In this document: one piece after another, positions 1 to 13,430 of the stretch | Position numbering within the stretch: position 1 is the stretch's first letter | Layout of the letters: the number at the start of each line of letters is the position of its first letter | Assembly (NCBI RefSeq): GCF_018143015.1 | Contig: NC_054746.1 | Location: 39,620,687-39,684,686 of the forward strand | Reading direction: 5' to 3' | Origin: Lytechinus variegatus | Taxonomy: Eukaryota > Echinodermata > Echinoidea > Temnopleuroida > Toxopneustidae | DNA length: 64,000 nucleotides | Program-made: the position numbers and the translations under genes | Notes under the pieces: model-generated | Told to the model about the DNA's origin: nothing | What the model saw: only the letters and a program-made list of their open reading frames with translations | Databases searched by the model: none

Positions 1-3000
1 AGCCCTGCAGGTATGTGTAAAAACTCTTCGCAATTATGCAGGGTTTGAATTGGTCGGAGGTCTTAGCTGTAGATGACTTGTTTTGATGCCCTTTGTTGTG
101 TAACATAGAAATATGACTGAGATTGAATAGTGGCCTTGCCTCCAAAACAAACATTTAAGGCCTGATTTTGGCTCTACATTGTATAATGGTTAATATGAAA
201 AATTAAACATTTTCCATGTTTTGTGGCTGTTTGGAAGAGTAAAATACAGCTATCACTGAAGATAATGGTTTGATGAAATGGTACATATGTTAAACAAAAC
301 TTCAATATATTTTTAGATGAACTTATGCTGAACATTTAATGCTATCAGGGATTATTAAGTTCTGAATAGTGAAATTAAAATGTGGATTTATGTGAAATTC
401 TCAATTTAGGCAGGAGCTGACATCTCCATGATCGGTCAATTTGGTGTTGGATTCTACTCTGCATACCTTGTAGCTGAGACTGTAACCGTCTACTCAAAGA
501 ACAATGATGATGAAACTTACATGTGGCAATCTAGTGCTGGTGGCTCTTTCACTGTTCATAGAATTCCAAGTAAGTAATTTAGGCCTGCGTGTGGATTATA
601 GTTAAACAGGTCTTTCAGCTTAAAAATTATGTTACTTGAATCATACAAAACCGACAACTGAAAATTCTTCAAATTGGACATGGAATAAAAGTTTCATTTT
701 TAAGTTTTGCATTTTGATGTCACAATTCTAATGCAGTGAGCAAAGTGATGTAATGTTGCCACTTATTCTTTTTTAATCATTAAATGAAATAGTGTTTATT
801 CAGATTTTTCCACCAAGAATGTAAAAAATAGGATGAACTAAGTTATTGTGTAAGATAAGCTGAAACCTATATTCTTTACAAGGAGATATCTATGAAAATA
901 TGAATTATGATTATGTAACAAAATAGGAAAAGGGAGACATTACATCAGCCCACCTATTGCATATTCACGATGGCATGCTTGATGATATGACAGTATTAAA
1001 GGGGTGGTCCAGGCTGAAAATATTTATAGCTTAATAAATAGAGTAGAATTCACAGAGCAAAATGCCGAAAATTTTGTCTAAATCGGACAACAAATAGCAA
1101 AGTTATTGAATTTTAAAGTTTAGTAATATTTTGTAAAAACAGTCGTCATGAATATTCATTAGGTGGGCTGATGATGTCACGTCTCCACTTTTCTTTTGTA
1201 TCTTATTATATGAAATTAGGTTTATTCAAATTTTTTCCTCCAAGAACCAGAAAAATTGGATTGACAACTGATTTAATGCATTAGATATTTATTGCTGCAA
1301 CTTATTTCATTATAAGGGAGACATTTTATTCACACAAGTATGAAATAATGAAAAAAATGTGATTTTATGTAATAACATAAGAAAACGGAAAGTGGAGATG
1401 TGACATCATCAGCTCGCCTAATGAATATTCATGACGACTGTTTTCACAAAATATTGCTAAACTTTAAACTTCAATAACTTTATTATTTGTTATCCGATTT
1501 CGATGAAATTTTCAGCGTTTTGCTCAGTGAGTTCTACTCTGTGTATTAAGCTATAAATATTTTCAGCCTGGACCACCCCTTTAACAAAAAAAAGTTTTAT
1601 GATTCCATAACTATATATTTCATAAGACTTGATCAACTCTCATTGTTACGCTAGTTGAAATCTACTTTATATAAAAGTAAGGAACTATTTGTGGAAAGCC
1701 ATTAAAAAAATGCACATTGGAGGACTATATAATACAAATGATTGACAAGAAAGTTATTGAAAATAGCTTTCAAAAGGTATCCTTGGAATAGTTGTTTGGA
1801 CATTTAAAATATTACAAATGTTTGTAAATGTGGATCTTTATTTGATTAAAAATGTCCATTCATATATTAATTTATGTGTAAATTGATTGGTTAGCCAGGA
1901 AATATTACTTCATCTGTCTTTGGACGTCTGAGATTGGAAAAAGAGTGTAGACACTGCTTGATATGCACATTCAATTATTATTTTTTCTCTTTCGTCATAC
2001 AGACAGTGATGACCTGAAGAGAGGAACCAAGATTGTACTGAGCATGAAAGAGGACCAGACAGAATATCTAGAGGAAAAGAAATTGAAAGAAATCGTCAAG
2101 AAACACAGTCAGTTCATCGGCTACCCTATTGGTCTTCAGGTACGTCTTAAAGTATTTACAGTCCGACATCTCTTAACCAGCCTCCCCTTATCCGGACGCA
2201 TACTTCCAGAGATTCTTTTTTCAAATTACATGTAGTATGTGGGGAAATTAGATTTCAATCTAGACTCAGAATCCCTACGCAAACTCACTTTGTTTAAATA
2301 CATTTTCCAATATATAGTCTACCTACAAATACAACCACATGTTCTATAAAAACATCTTGCCCAAATCACTAAACTTGGACAGGATAATTTTCCAGTAAGT
2401 CACGGCGCAGCGCAACTATTTTATCATGTTCTCTTTTTTTCCGGAAAAACCCCCCAGACATACTAGCTGCGGCCAGGCTTCTATAGGGACAGCGCCATCT
2501 ATCATTTTTGAGCCTCCAGTCATAAGAATGGCTGACTTTGCGAAGCTGCTATGCTCGCTGATCCAATTTTAAAAGTTGGTTTTATCGAGTCATTCTCTTC
2601 GGAGGTATGCTCGATGCATACCTCAATCATTTCAGCAGGTAAATTATTATAAAAGGTTGCTTAGTCTAGTACACTATTTATCATGATGATATGAGTTTGG
2701 GGCTATGAAGAGTCATAGGTCATACATCTGAAGATCTTGTCTTGGCAAGAACTAAATACCATTTGAGGTATCATCTTCAGACTTGGTTCATTTTTGCATA
2801 TTGGGAGTTACAATAAGGTTGTTGGTCCATGGGTGTCAAAGGATGCAGGAGTCAGTAACTGAATACACTCAAAATTAAGTTTTTGCAATAAAAAAGTAAC
2901 TTTTATCAACTTTAACCCTATCTAGGCCGGGGTATTTTGGAAGTTCCTATGGCCGGGGGGGGGGGCCTCCCAGGCCCCCCCCCCCCCTAAGATCTCGGCC

Positions 3001-6000
3001 GTCGACCACGCGATCGCGCCAAAAATGGCACACGGTTTGCCTAGGAAATAATCTACAAGATTGTTAGTAATTTATTTCATGTGAATCGCTATTAAGTGAT
3101 TATGCTAATTTATGTGTAATTAGTATGCAAAATCATACTTTTTCCCTCTAACTCCCTAAATAAAGCTCCAAATGTACTAATTTTTGGTATAGAAACACTT
3201 TGTGGTGTCCTTAACAAGTGTACATGAAAAAATTGTGATATCAAATCAATTTCTTATGTATTATATTGTTTTTTGCAATTTCTTATGTATTTCTTTGTTT
3301 TTTTGACCTTTTGTTTTTCATTGTTTTTTCAATGAAATTTGTTGGGGACTCTTCTGTGATCATAAAAAGCATAAAATGAATACATTTAGACTAGAAAAAC
3401 TAAAAATAACCATACATTTATGAATTTTGGTTGAAAACACAATTTGCATTGACTTTGTACACGAAATCACGTTTTTGAGCAATTTTCGGTTTGACATGCA
3501 CTTACATAATGTTGCGTAATTTTGGAACCACGTACCCGGGTGACGCAAAATCTAGGCCCCCCACCGGCCTAGATAGGGTTAAGCTTGGCTTATGTTTGTA
3601 CAGTTGCATGTATTAGAGCAGAGATTAAATATAATGATCACAAGGACAAAGTCCACAAGGTCATTCTGATAATTAAACAGTTTGACAGATATGAGGTCAC
3701 ATTTTATTGTTGATTGCTCCTTTAGGTACATCTTAAAAAACGAAAAAGTATTTACAAAATATGATTAAACATGATTGAAATTGACAAAGCTGAAGGCATT
3801 ATTGATGTTGGTTATAGACAGACGTGAAAACAATATACCCGTTATATTATTGATCAAGTAATTCCATAGTGTTCAATTTAATAATAAAAAGTTAAGATGG
3901 GCAAAATATTAAACAATGCAATGTCTTTCTTTTCTGTTTGAACAATAGGTGGAAAAGGAACGTGAAAAGGAGGTCAGTGATGATGAAGAAGAAGAAGAAG
4001 AAAAGAAAGAAGAGGAAGAGAACAAGGAAAGTGAAGACGAGCCTAAGATTGAAGATCTGGGTGATGATGACGATGAAAAGAAGAAAGATGAGAAGAAGAA
4101 GAAGAAGATCAAGGAGAAGTACACCGAAGATGAAATCTTGAACAAGACCAAGCCCATCTGGACTAGGAACCCTGATGACATCAGTCAAGAAGAGTATGGT
4201 GAATTCTATAAATCACTCACCAATGATTGGGAAGATCATTTAGCTGTCAAGGTACGAGTTTCACTTTTCATCTTTTTGAAATTTCAGCCTTTTATTTTGG
4301 AGCATCACCTACACAAGAAAACAAAATATCTGTCCATGGAACTTGGCTCAATTAAAACTTTTCTCACTATTCATCATAAAAAGGGTGAAAAGTGAAAATT
4401 GCTGATTTTATGGAATTTCATTGCATGATGGGATTGTAACATTTTTCATAAAATGAGATATAATTAAATTAAGTGATTACTGTGATTCCAACTACATAAA
4501 TATCCCTGAATATTTTGGGCTGTGGACTGGTGTTCACCATGGAAGCTACCATTGATAACAAATTTACCAACATGTTTGATAGTAAGATGTATGGAAGAAG
4601 ATCCATATTGTCTTAATGAAATAGGATGACGAAGTTGATACTTCCAGCACTCATGCGCCATGTCATAATTGTTATTCTTGGTACACGACTTGTCTCTGAC
4701 ACTGTTGTGGATCAGGCTCTGATGATCATGTTGACTACTGGTGGTGCTCTAATGGAAGTAGATTAAGAAAAGAACTCCTATTCCTGTACCATGATCATGT
4801 CATGTTACAGGCTTATCAGGAATATCTTTTCTGCACCAGCTTGTGCTTACCACATACTGAACCTCTTTCTTAATGTTCAAGGACTGTGGTGCATGATCTG
4901 GAAGCAACATGTTCTTTAGTTTATCTTTGAATGAATGATCCATACAGTAAGACTGCTCTCTGTTGAATTTGATTAATGATGGATTAATCTTAACCATATT
5001 CCCCTTGGTACTTCATTCCTTGCAATCCCAGCAATACAGTATGAAAAATATATAATTTGATGATTGATAAAATTAATGATTTGATAAACCTCAATGCATT
5101 GTAAATTGTACTCATTTTGTGTTCATTTTCCTTCATAGCACTTCTCTGTTGAAGGACAGCTTGAGTTCCGAGCTCTTCTCTTCATTCCTAAGCGTGCTCC
5201 ATTTGACATGTTTGAAAACAAGAAAAAGAGGAACAACATCAAGCTCTATGTCAGGAGGGTCTTCATTATGGAAAACTGTGAAGAGCTCATCCCTGAATAC
5301 CTCAGTAAGTTCCTTATATCAGAAAACCAGTAAATATGTTTTGTGAGAAAAACTTCTCTACTCAAAGGTTTGCATAAAAATTTTAGTAGAACTGTTAATT
5401 TGTTTATTTCTAAATTTTTTTAGCTGCATTATGAATCGTCTTTGAAAATTGCTATTTTCCCCAATTTGTTTTAAAAAGTTTCCTAATTCCACCTCCCCCC
5501 TTACAGATTTCGTCAAGGGTGTTGTGGATTCTGAGGATCTTCCTCTGAATATTTCTCGTGAGATGCTCCAGCAGAGCAAGATCTTGAAGGTGATCAGGAA
5601 GAACATTGTCAAGAAGTGCATGGAACTCTTCCAAGAACTCTCTGAGGACAAGGAAAATTACAAGAAGCTGTATGAACAATTCTCCAAGAATCTCAAGGTA
5701 ACTTAACTATTTAAACTTCAATTACAAGCAATAAAGATAATCTTTTATAATACCTACCTGTTTTCCCCTTGCCAAACCAAAAAAAGGAACCATCATTCTG
5801 TGAGTTTGAACCAATACTAACAATGCAGTATTTTCATAGGACAGTCCATTACAATTGGAATTGAGAAAAGAATGTGGTGGTACATATTAAAAACAGAAAA
5901 GAGTGGGAATGTTATACTGTAATGTGTATACTTATAAAACAGGAATTCTAGGCTTATGCATCTTTGTTATACTTCTGTAATTGCATTCATTACTTTTATT

Positions 6001-9000
6001 TAATGTTGTAAATTATTTGGTTGTAGCTTGGAATCCATGAGGACTCGCAGAACCGAAGCAAGATCGCCGACTTCCTCAGATACTACACTTCACATTCCGG
6101 TGATGACATGACAACTCTCAAGGACTATGTCTCTAGAATGAAGGAAAACCAAACACAAATCTACTACATAACAGGTAAATTAGGAGAATCAGTTTTTTTT
6201 TTTTTGGGGGGGGGTGGATCTGCAAATTTCTTTAGACTGTCACTTGTTGACCTTTTTACTCTTCAACCCTATCTAGGCTGAAGTATTTTGGGAGATAATA
6301 TGGCCGAGCCCCCCCCCCCCCCCACCCTTGAGATCTCGGACATTGATCACGCCCAAAAATTTGCACGCAGGTTTCTAGGACATAATCTACAAAATTTTAT
6401 CGTAATTTATTTCATGCAAATTGGTATAAAGTGACTATGCTTATTTATGTAGGATGCAAAATCTTACTTTTTCCTTTAACTTCCTAAATATAGCTCCAAA
6501 GGTTCTAATTTTGGCGTAGAAACTTTGTGATGTTCTAATGAAATGTTGACCATAACAATTTTATGTTAATCTATTCGAAATTAATTCATGCATATTTTTA
6601 AAAATTCACATAAAATGCTTCTTTATTTGTTGACCGATTTTGATTTTTTTTCTTCCATCTGGTAGGGCTTCATGAGGTTCACCAAATTTCTACACAGAAT
6701 TTTGAAATTTTCAGTAGAAAATTATTCATAAATCACAGAAAATGCCTCTTTATTTGACAGATTTTGATTTTTTTTTCTTCCATCTCGTAGAGCTGAATGA
6801 GGTTCACCAAACTTGTACACACAATTTTGAAATTTTGTCTGGAAAATTATGCTAATTCATGCAAAATTTATTCATAATTCACAAATGTTTTTTCTTCATT
6901 TTTTGATCAATTTCAATTTTGTTTATATGATAGTGCGAGGTGGTGAAACAAAATTTCGACACAGAATTTTGAAATTCATTAAATATGCTAATTTACTCAT
7001 ATATTTTCAAAAATCACAAAAATTATTTGTTGATTGATTTTGATTATTTTTGTTCCATGTGAGAGCTACATAAGGTTCACCAAGGTTCTACACAGAGTTA
7101 AGAAATTTTTGACTAGAAAGTTATTTATGCTTAATTTATATGAAATTTATTCATAGATCACAAAAAATGCTATGTCATTTCTTCATCAATTTCAATTCTA
7201 TATCCTCAATTTATGTCACCAATATAATTCACTACAGTGTCAACTGGGCTGAAATTAAAATTGTGTTAAATTTCGTTGCGAGATGCCGAATGAGCTCCAC
7301 ATCATTGATGTGCTACATGTAGTTTCTTATAAGTAATTACATATTGCGTTGCTGTGTTCACTCTCCTTGACTTGCATTGCCCTTTTTTTTTGCATGGACA
7401 GGTGAATCGAAGGACAAGGTTGCCCATTCAGCATTTGTAGAACGTGTTAAGAAGCGTGGGTTTGAGGTTCTTTACATGACTGAGCCTATTGATGAATACT
7501 GTGTACAGCAGCTGAAGGAATACGATGGAAAGACCTTAGTCTCTGTCACAAAAGAAGGTCTGGAACTGCCAGAGGATGAAGATGAAAAGAAGAAGAGGGA
7601 AGAGGCAAAGGCAAAGTTTGAGAACCTCTGCAAAGTCGTCAAAGAAATCCTTGACAAGAAGGTTGAGAAGGTATATAGTTTTGCTTTTTTTTTCTTCCAA
7701 ACTCCAAATGAGATCCCGGAACACAGTGAAAAACTATTCAAAAGAATGTATAAACTATAATGACAGATTCTTGCTGAAATAGTTACGATTTTCTAACTTA
7801 TGCATGAGCACAAATCTGTACAAAAGAATAAAATGAAATTACCCAGATGTGCAAAGCGGAGATCAAAGGTCCAACCAAGGTGTTCATGTGGGCAGTTGCT
7901 AGTTACGTTGAAAATGGAAGCTCTTCACCTTTGGTATAATAAATAATGAGAGACATGATGAGTTAAAAAATGAATGGCACCTTTCCTCATTTGGATATCT
8001 TATTTAATCTTGTGATCACGTCAATTTGGGGAAGATGAAGGAATTATGATGTATTGTTGATCTCCTTTTTGTACAGGTTGTTGTGTCAAATCGTCTAGTC
8101 TCGTCTCCTTGCTGTATTGTTACCGGTCAATATGGATGGACTGCTAACATGGAGCGTATCATGAAGGCACAGGCACTACGTGATACAAGTACTATGGGTT
8201 ACATGGCAGCCAAGAAACACCTTGAGATCAACCCAGATCATCCTATCATTGATACACTCAGACAGAAAGCTGATGCTGATAAGAATGATAAGTCAGTGAA
8301 GGACTTGGTGATGCTTCTTTACGAAACCTCTCTCATGGCATCCGGATTCTCACTGGAAGAGCCTCAGACCCATGCATCACGCATCTACAGGATGATCAAA
8401 CTTGGTCTTGGTAAGTTGGATATTCCATCTGTTATGTGCTAGTGTACATTGCTTGCTCAGATACAATTTAACAAAAAAGCGAGGAGAGACCTGCGGTCTA
8501 AGTGATTCACTTTGCTTTTTCCATCTCTCATGCACAGATGACATTTGGCAAATAATAAACTACCCAAGCAACAGGCAGATATAGAATTCCTCAAGTCTGG
8601 CAATTTTTTTACCATATTATACAAGACTTATTTATCTTTCATATATGTTGAAACAGATATTGCTGTGTAGAGTCGCCTGTATTTGACAATGGAGGTCATT
8701 TATTTGTACATTTTTTTGTATATTTGTTAACTGAACAGTTTCACTATGTTTTGCTATCACTATTCAAAGAACCAACTTCACAATTACAAATGAAAAAAAT
8801 TGTGGTTTTAAAATGAATTTCTTATGTATTTCTGCGTTTCCGACCTTTTTTGTTTTTGGTTTTTTTTTTGCCAACTTTAGAAATCATATCTTTATGTATA
8901 AGGAGAGAAAATTTAATTTACATCGACTTTGTACACAAAATCCAGTTTTGAAGCAATATAGGGTCTGACATGCACTTAGTTGCGTCGTTTTATAACCGCA

Positions 9001-10032
9001 TAGCTGAGCGTCATGAATTTGGTCTCAGAAGATGCCCAAGACTTCAAAGTGGAAAGTCAGCAGGCAGGGCCGCCAAAATTTTCGAATGCAGGATGGTCAC
9101 AGAAAATATTGAGGGGGAGGTTGACACGGGGCCTTAACCCTATCTAGGCCGGGGGGGGGGCCTCGGAGGCCCTTCCCCCTCAACAAATTGCCGCGCAAAA
9201 TTTTTTGAACGTGCCGCTCGCTGACTTTTTACTTTCAAGTCTTTCGCAACTTTTGAGACCAATTTTGAGTCACCCGGGTACGTGGTTCCAAAATTACGCA
9301 ACATTATGTAAGTGCATGTCAGACCAAAAATTGCTAAAAAACGTGATTTCGTGTACAAAGTCAATGCAAATTGTGTTTTCAACCAACATTCATTGATTTT
9401 TTTTAGTTTTGCTAGTCTAAATGTATTTATTTTATGCTTTTTATGATCACAGAAGAGTCCTTAACAAATTTCATTGAAAAAACATTGAAAAACAAAAGGT
9501 AAAAAAAACAAAGAAATACATAAGAAATTGCAAAAAACATTATAATACATAAGAAAATGATTCAATATCGCAATTTTTTCATGTACACTTGCTAAGAACA
9601 CTACAAAGAGTTTCTATACCAAAAATTAGTACATTTGGAGTTTTATTTAGGGAGTTAGAGGAAAAAGTATGATTTTGCATACTAATTATGCATAAATTAG
9701 CATAATCACTATAGCAATTCGCATGAAATAAATTACTATACAATCTTGTAGATTATGTCCCAGGCAACCTGCGTGCCAATTTTTGGCGCGGTCCATGGCA
9801 AATTTTGTTTTTTACATTTGCCAGAAGTTAAGAAAAAAGAAACTTTCCATGTGTAAATGTATATATGTAGGTACAATGTATGATTCAAAGGTCTTTAGCT
9901 TATTATATTAAATGTTTTGTCTTTGGTGCAGGAATTGATGAGGATGATGTACCTGAGGAAACAGCTGATGAAGACATGCCACCATTGGAAGGAGATGATG
10001 ATGATGCATCCAGGATGGAAGAAGTTGATTAA
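1..10032 (+). CDS. HSP90: Cytosolic heat shock protein 90 (3' ten coding exons, 5'-partial)
   Basis: ATP-dependent chaperone that folds kinases, steroid receptors and other clients as a homodimer in the cytosol. Coding exons read at 1-10, 410-569, 2003-2139, 3949-4251, 5139-5304, 5507-5697, 6027-6174, 7402-7670, 8077-8410 and 9932-10032. All have GT-AG borders and phases that join without a break, giving about 605 residues; the first ~120 residues (start of the ATPase domain) lie outside the window. Visible landmarks: the lid motif [12 protein letters not shown]; an acidic and lysine-rich linker in exon 3949-4251; [33 protein letters not shown], with the middle-domain Arg and Gln that contact ATP; and the C-terminal MEEVD that docks TPR co-chaperones and marks the cytosolic paralogue rather than GRP94 or TRAP1. 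No interrupted or missing motif was seen. Several introns hold repeats (listed separately). Identity is near certain; an alpha/beta label is a vertebrate split and does not apply. Confidence 0.97.
996..1584. mobile_element. TTAA-flanked foldback MITE in HSP90 intron
   Basis: The ends are AGGGGTGGTCCAGGCTGAAA (from 1000) and its reverse complement (to 1580), flanked on both sides by TTAA. The two halves are complementary almost to the middle: for example the CGTCATGAATATTCATTAGG region near 1144 returns inverted near 1415. No transposase is present. TTAA target duplication is typical of piggyBac-type and some other cut-and-paste elements, so family assignment is an inference. A half copy of the same family lies at 58450-58540. 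Confidence 0.85.
2922..3582. mobile_element. TTAACCCTATCTAGG-type MITE, copy 1
   Basis: The ends TTAACCCTATCTAGGCCGG and CCGGCCTAGATAGGGTTAA are inverted repeats, and the terminal TTAA probably doubles as the target duplication. Subterminal runs of G and C (around 2956-2986) follow. The interior is about 80% AT and carries no transposase. The same family recurs at 6265, 9134 and 55865. Confidence 0.85.
6240..7330. repeat. Decayed TTAACCC-type MITE followed by diverged tandem repeat (HSP90 intron)
   Basis: 6265-6590 is a diverged copy of the TTAACCCTATCTAGG family (CCCTATCTAGGC, a C-run, then the same AT-rich interior). It runs into about five or six diverged units of roughly 150 bp to about 7320. 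Each unit has the pattern 'TTTGATTTTT..CCATCT..GTAGAGCT..GAGGTTCACCAAA..CTACACA..ATTTTGAAATTT..'. Apparently this is a minisatellite-like expansion of the element interior. Confidence 0.65.
8790..9800. mobile_element. TTAACCC-type MITE fragments, two orientations (HSP90 last intron)
   Basis: From 9134 the end TTAACCCTATCTAGGCCGG is followed by a copy that reads in the opposite sense to copy 1 and fades near 9790 without the other terminal repeat. Just before it (about 8790-9060) is a shorter, more diverged piece of the same interior in the direct sense. Together they look like a head-to-head remnant of two insertions. Confidence 0.7.
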
Positions 10033-11420
10033 AAACTGAACTGAACACTATACCATCTTAGAATGTGAGAACATGACTTTGATTAGGAACATTCTGCAAA
10101 CTTTGTCATGATGATCCTGTGATATGGACTGTGGGGCGCAGGAAGTCTCTCCCAGTATTTCTAAGAAAGACAGGAAGGGCGCAAGGAACTTCTGATCTTG
10201 GAGCAATTAGCATGGTCACTATGTGAATTGCAGTAATCCAGGTAGCAAATCAACATTCACAGGTCTGCACCCCAATAATACTCTCCTTCAATCTGTTCTT
10301 TCTCCCCCACAAGATCCTTTATAAAGAAGTGAAAGTATTTCAATTTGACTCTTTACTCATCCTACTCGTTGGAATCAAACTCTTGCATTAATTCATGTTA
10401 TATAAATTGTTTCGATCTTTAAATGGAACATTTTCTAAAATGTCTCTTCCACTTTCATTGTAATTTGACTCCATTTTTAAGTCAAAATTGAAAATAGTTA
10501 ATATATCAAGTTAAATATTCTGGGTAAACCATTTCATTGCCACGGTTGCATGTACTTATGTAACATTTCCATATACTGCTTTTACATAAGAGATAGCAAT
10601 GTGGATGTCTAGCATTTTGTCCCACCTAGGTTAAGCTTCAATATTAAGCATTGTATAGTCTAGTAAATGCAGTATTCAGTGTTTGAAATGTCTGTGCTTG
10701 TATCGTCTTTCTTGGAATTACCTGTAAACTGATGAAAAGCTTCAAAAGGTGATTAATGGTATGCAGGTACATGTATTTATATTTAAAAAGGTTGCCTGAT
10801 CTAATCAGACAAGTTTCCTAATGGGGGATGGTACTAGGGCTGCACAATATGACGATATAAAAACTAAATGTCTTAACAATATTGTATCCACATTCAGTCA
10901 CATCTTGAATCACACACAAAAAAAGTTTCCATGTTTTCCAGGCAAAGAAATCGTAATTGGAAAGCTGCAATTATCATCCCTCATCAAAGAGTAACATTTG
11001 ATGTTTATGCATGGCTTGGGAGACGGTATATCACCATACATTATGATAATTGACACTCAAATACATAATATCGTACAGCCCTTAAAAATGCCAACAGGTG
11101 CAATATTGGTATGGAGAATATGATTGAAGCTATGCTGGTTTTCATCGGATCATTAATGCAAGGTGGTTTGTGGTTAATGTTAATATTATAGCATTAATTA
11201 TGTTAATAGGGTTTGTTCAAACTTTTATAACGTAGCAATATCGCTTATGCCAATTTTCTTGATGCAGTTCTATGTTCACAATTTAATCCATCTTATTGCA
11301 CCAGACCAGAGTTGCTTGTTGCTATTCTAGCGTGAAATCAAGAATGTTGATACGTATGTAAATCTGTTTCATGTAGTTTTTTGTTTTGTACCATGAAAAT
11401 AAAGTTATCCTTCAATTTAT
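10033..11420 (+). other. HSP90 3' UTR with poly(A) signal
   Basis: Non-coding sequence after the HSP90 stop. The first convincing AATAAA is at 11398-11403, preceded by a T-rich stretch, so cleavage would fall near 11415-11425 and give a 3' UTR of about 1.4 kb. A small foldback MITE (10835-11082) lies within it. The exact cleavage site is inferred from the signal only. Confidence 0.6.
10835..11082. mobile_element. Small foldback MITE in HSP90 3' UTR
   Basis: The ends AGGGCTGCACAATATGACGA and ATATCGTACAGCCCT are imperfect inverted repeats (AGGGCTG / CAGCCCT, with ATATYGT inside). About 250 bp long, no coding content. The termini resemble hAT-type MITEs, but no clean 8-bp target duplication was seen. 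Confidence 0.55.
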
Positions 11421-13430
11421 TCATGCTTCATTCATATTATTATGCTGCAATAGTATTGTACTGTGACATGTATGGATGGGGGTGGCTTACTGTCATTGCA
11501 AGGTAAGGTGGCCTTTACACAAAAGTAAGTGAAGTATTTTTCATAGCCAAGTGATATATGTTTCTACAGGAGAAGGGGCATCAAATTGTCAAAATCAAGA
11601 AAAAAGGGTGTGTTTTTACTTCCAACAGTCCAATATTTGTAAAGGGTATGTGTATTACATTCACATTATGAAAAAAAACACGAGTCAGTAATAGTATTTA
11701 GGGCAGAAATTAGAAAACTACTCCTTCAGGATATTTCAAGATTAAAATGAACTTATTGCAGTGTCACCTATTCAGGAGTAATAATGCAAGATATGGCATG
11801 ACAGTTCTTGTAAAGCGCACATCACATTTTGATTATAACGTCTCCATGCACTTTCAAAGGACTTATTACACTAGCTTTATCTTGGTGGTTGTAATTGATA
11901 TACGATAGGTAGTGAGAGTGTGTGTTCAAAGGAGAGAGGGTGGTTATGAAGAAGAGAGATGGACAGATAGACAAGTGAAAGAAAACAAATGTGAAACAAG
12001 ATTGAGAATAAAAACCAAGTGATAGCAAAAGATCAAATGATGAGATCCTGGATCTCATGTCCACATCTTTCAGAAGAGATGACAAAATCCCGGATATCAT
12101 TATGTCGACATCTTGTAGGAGAGATGATCAGATGACAGATCTATCTCGTCATGTCTATATCCAGTGGAAGAGATGATCAGAAGCCATGATCTCGTAACTC
12201 TTCATGTCTTCATCTTTTAGAAGAGATGATCAGATGACATGATCATGGATCGAAGATCTAGTCATCTGATCATCTCTTCTAAAGGATGTCAACATGACCA
12301 GATCTGGGATCTTGTCATCTGATCAACTCTTTTAAAAGATGTCGACGTGACGAGATCCAGGATCTCGCATCTGATCTTTTTCGCTAGCAAGATGTCGACT
12401 TCCCATGATAATTATCTCAACATCTCGGTGGCACTTATAAGCATCCATAATAGATTGCATTTTATAGATTATGTAATTTCTTGCAAATTTATGAGAGATA
12501 TACCCATTTGCTCAGCTATTGAAAATAAAGGTTTTTTTTAGATGGAGCAAGTAAATGAAGTGTGAATGAGCTCAGTAATTGAAATATTTTTGATGTTGGA
12601 ATACATAGCCTCTTGCTGTGGCTGGCAATTTTATTTGTTAGTAATGGGTCACAATTTTTTTTTTAGATTATTCTTTGGGCTTGGTATTGCCATCATAAAA
12701 TCATGAAAAATGGTCCATGACTAGTCTGCTGTGCAAACTCTTCATTCAAGTTAAGGGTCTGAATTGCAACCTACTCATGCCTTGTGTACTGAAGGCCTGA
12801 ATTGAAACGACAAGTTTTGTATGTGCTAGTTTTTTTTCATGGAGACACCCTTGTTTCAATCAGGGTCTGTGCCTGCAGACTAGTCCAGGACTGCCACAAA
12901 ACGTGACAATAGTAATTAGATGGAATGGGCAGTCACCCAAACCGATCATAACCAGGGGTCATAGCATAGCCACTTGTTCCTAGGACTGAAACGAGGCTTA
13001 CCCTCCAGTCCGTATGGAAGCAAGCTAGGGTTGTCATCCCCATAGGGAGCCTGGTCAGCAAGAAACCAAGCTAGACAAGCTTGTATAACCTTGACTTCTA
13101 TTATAACTATTGACAAGTTTATTTGGAACAAAAAAAAATTCACCCTGGGGTAAAGCAAATAAAAAAAAAAGATATATCATAAAACATATTTCATACCTAC
13201 TTCTACAAGAAAAATATTTTCAGTTATGAATTACCAGTTGGATGGTTGCATTAGTCTTAGATGTCACAAATATTCAAATCCTTAAATTAATTTCCCTTAT
13301 TTTTTTAATTTATGGATTTTCGTCAAACCTTTACTCCTTTTTTCCTGAAAAACTATGAGGGCAATCACCCCCCCCCCCCCGCCCCCCAAAAAAAACTGAC
13401 ACTGCCCTGCCAATAATGAATGCCATATCA
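11421..13430. other. Convergent intergenic region between HSP90 and TTL
   Basis: The 3' ends of HSP90 (+) and TTL (-) face each other here. It contains the GATC-rich foldback repeat (12021-12449), T and A runs, and a C-run near 13370. No coding exon was recognised; open frames on either strand are short and carry no familiar motif. Confidence 0.5.
12021..12449. repeat. GATC-rich foldback minisatellite, copy 1 (partial)
   Basis: Short alternating inverted subunits of about 60 bp built from GAAGAGATGATCAGATGAC, GGATCTCGTCATG and TCGACATCTTTTAG motifs. It ends with GATAATTATCTCAACATCTC then GGTGGCACTTATAAGC, the same terminus as the complete copy at 38464-39179; the opposite terminus is missing. 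No coding capacity. The mechanism of spread is unknown. Confidence 0.75.

Noticed and set aside
3360-3548. Shared frame (…[15 protein letters not shown]…) in three TTAACCC-type elements (also 9205-9396 and 56246-56488)
   Set aside because: Open in several copies, but the copies are alike at the DNA level throughout, the frame spans only part of the element and has no recognisable motif. It might deserve a Ka/Ks test, but nothing supports a protein now.
3892-4188. Long minus-strand frames of Leu/Phe/Ser over the HSP90 charged linker
   Set aside because: Antisense shadows of GAA/AAG-rich codons of the acidic/basic linker on the + strand.
7841-7940. Codon-like block in the HSP90 intron after exon 7402-7670
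   Set aside because: HSP90 homology passes directly from …KKVEK to VVVSNRL without room for extra residues.
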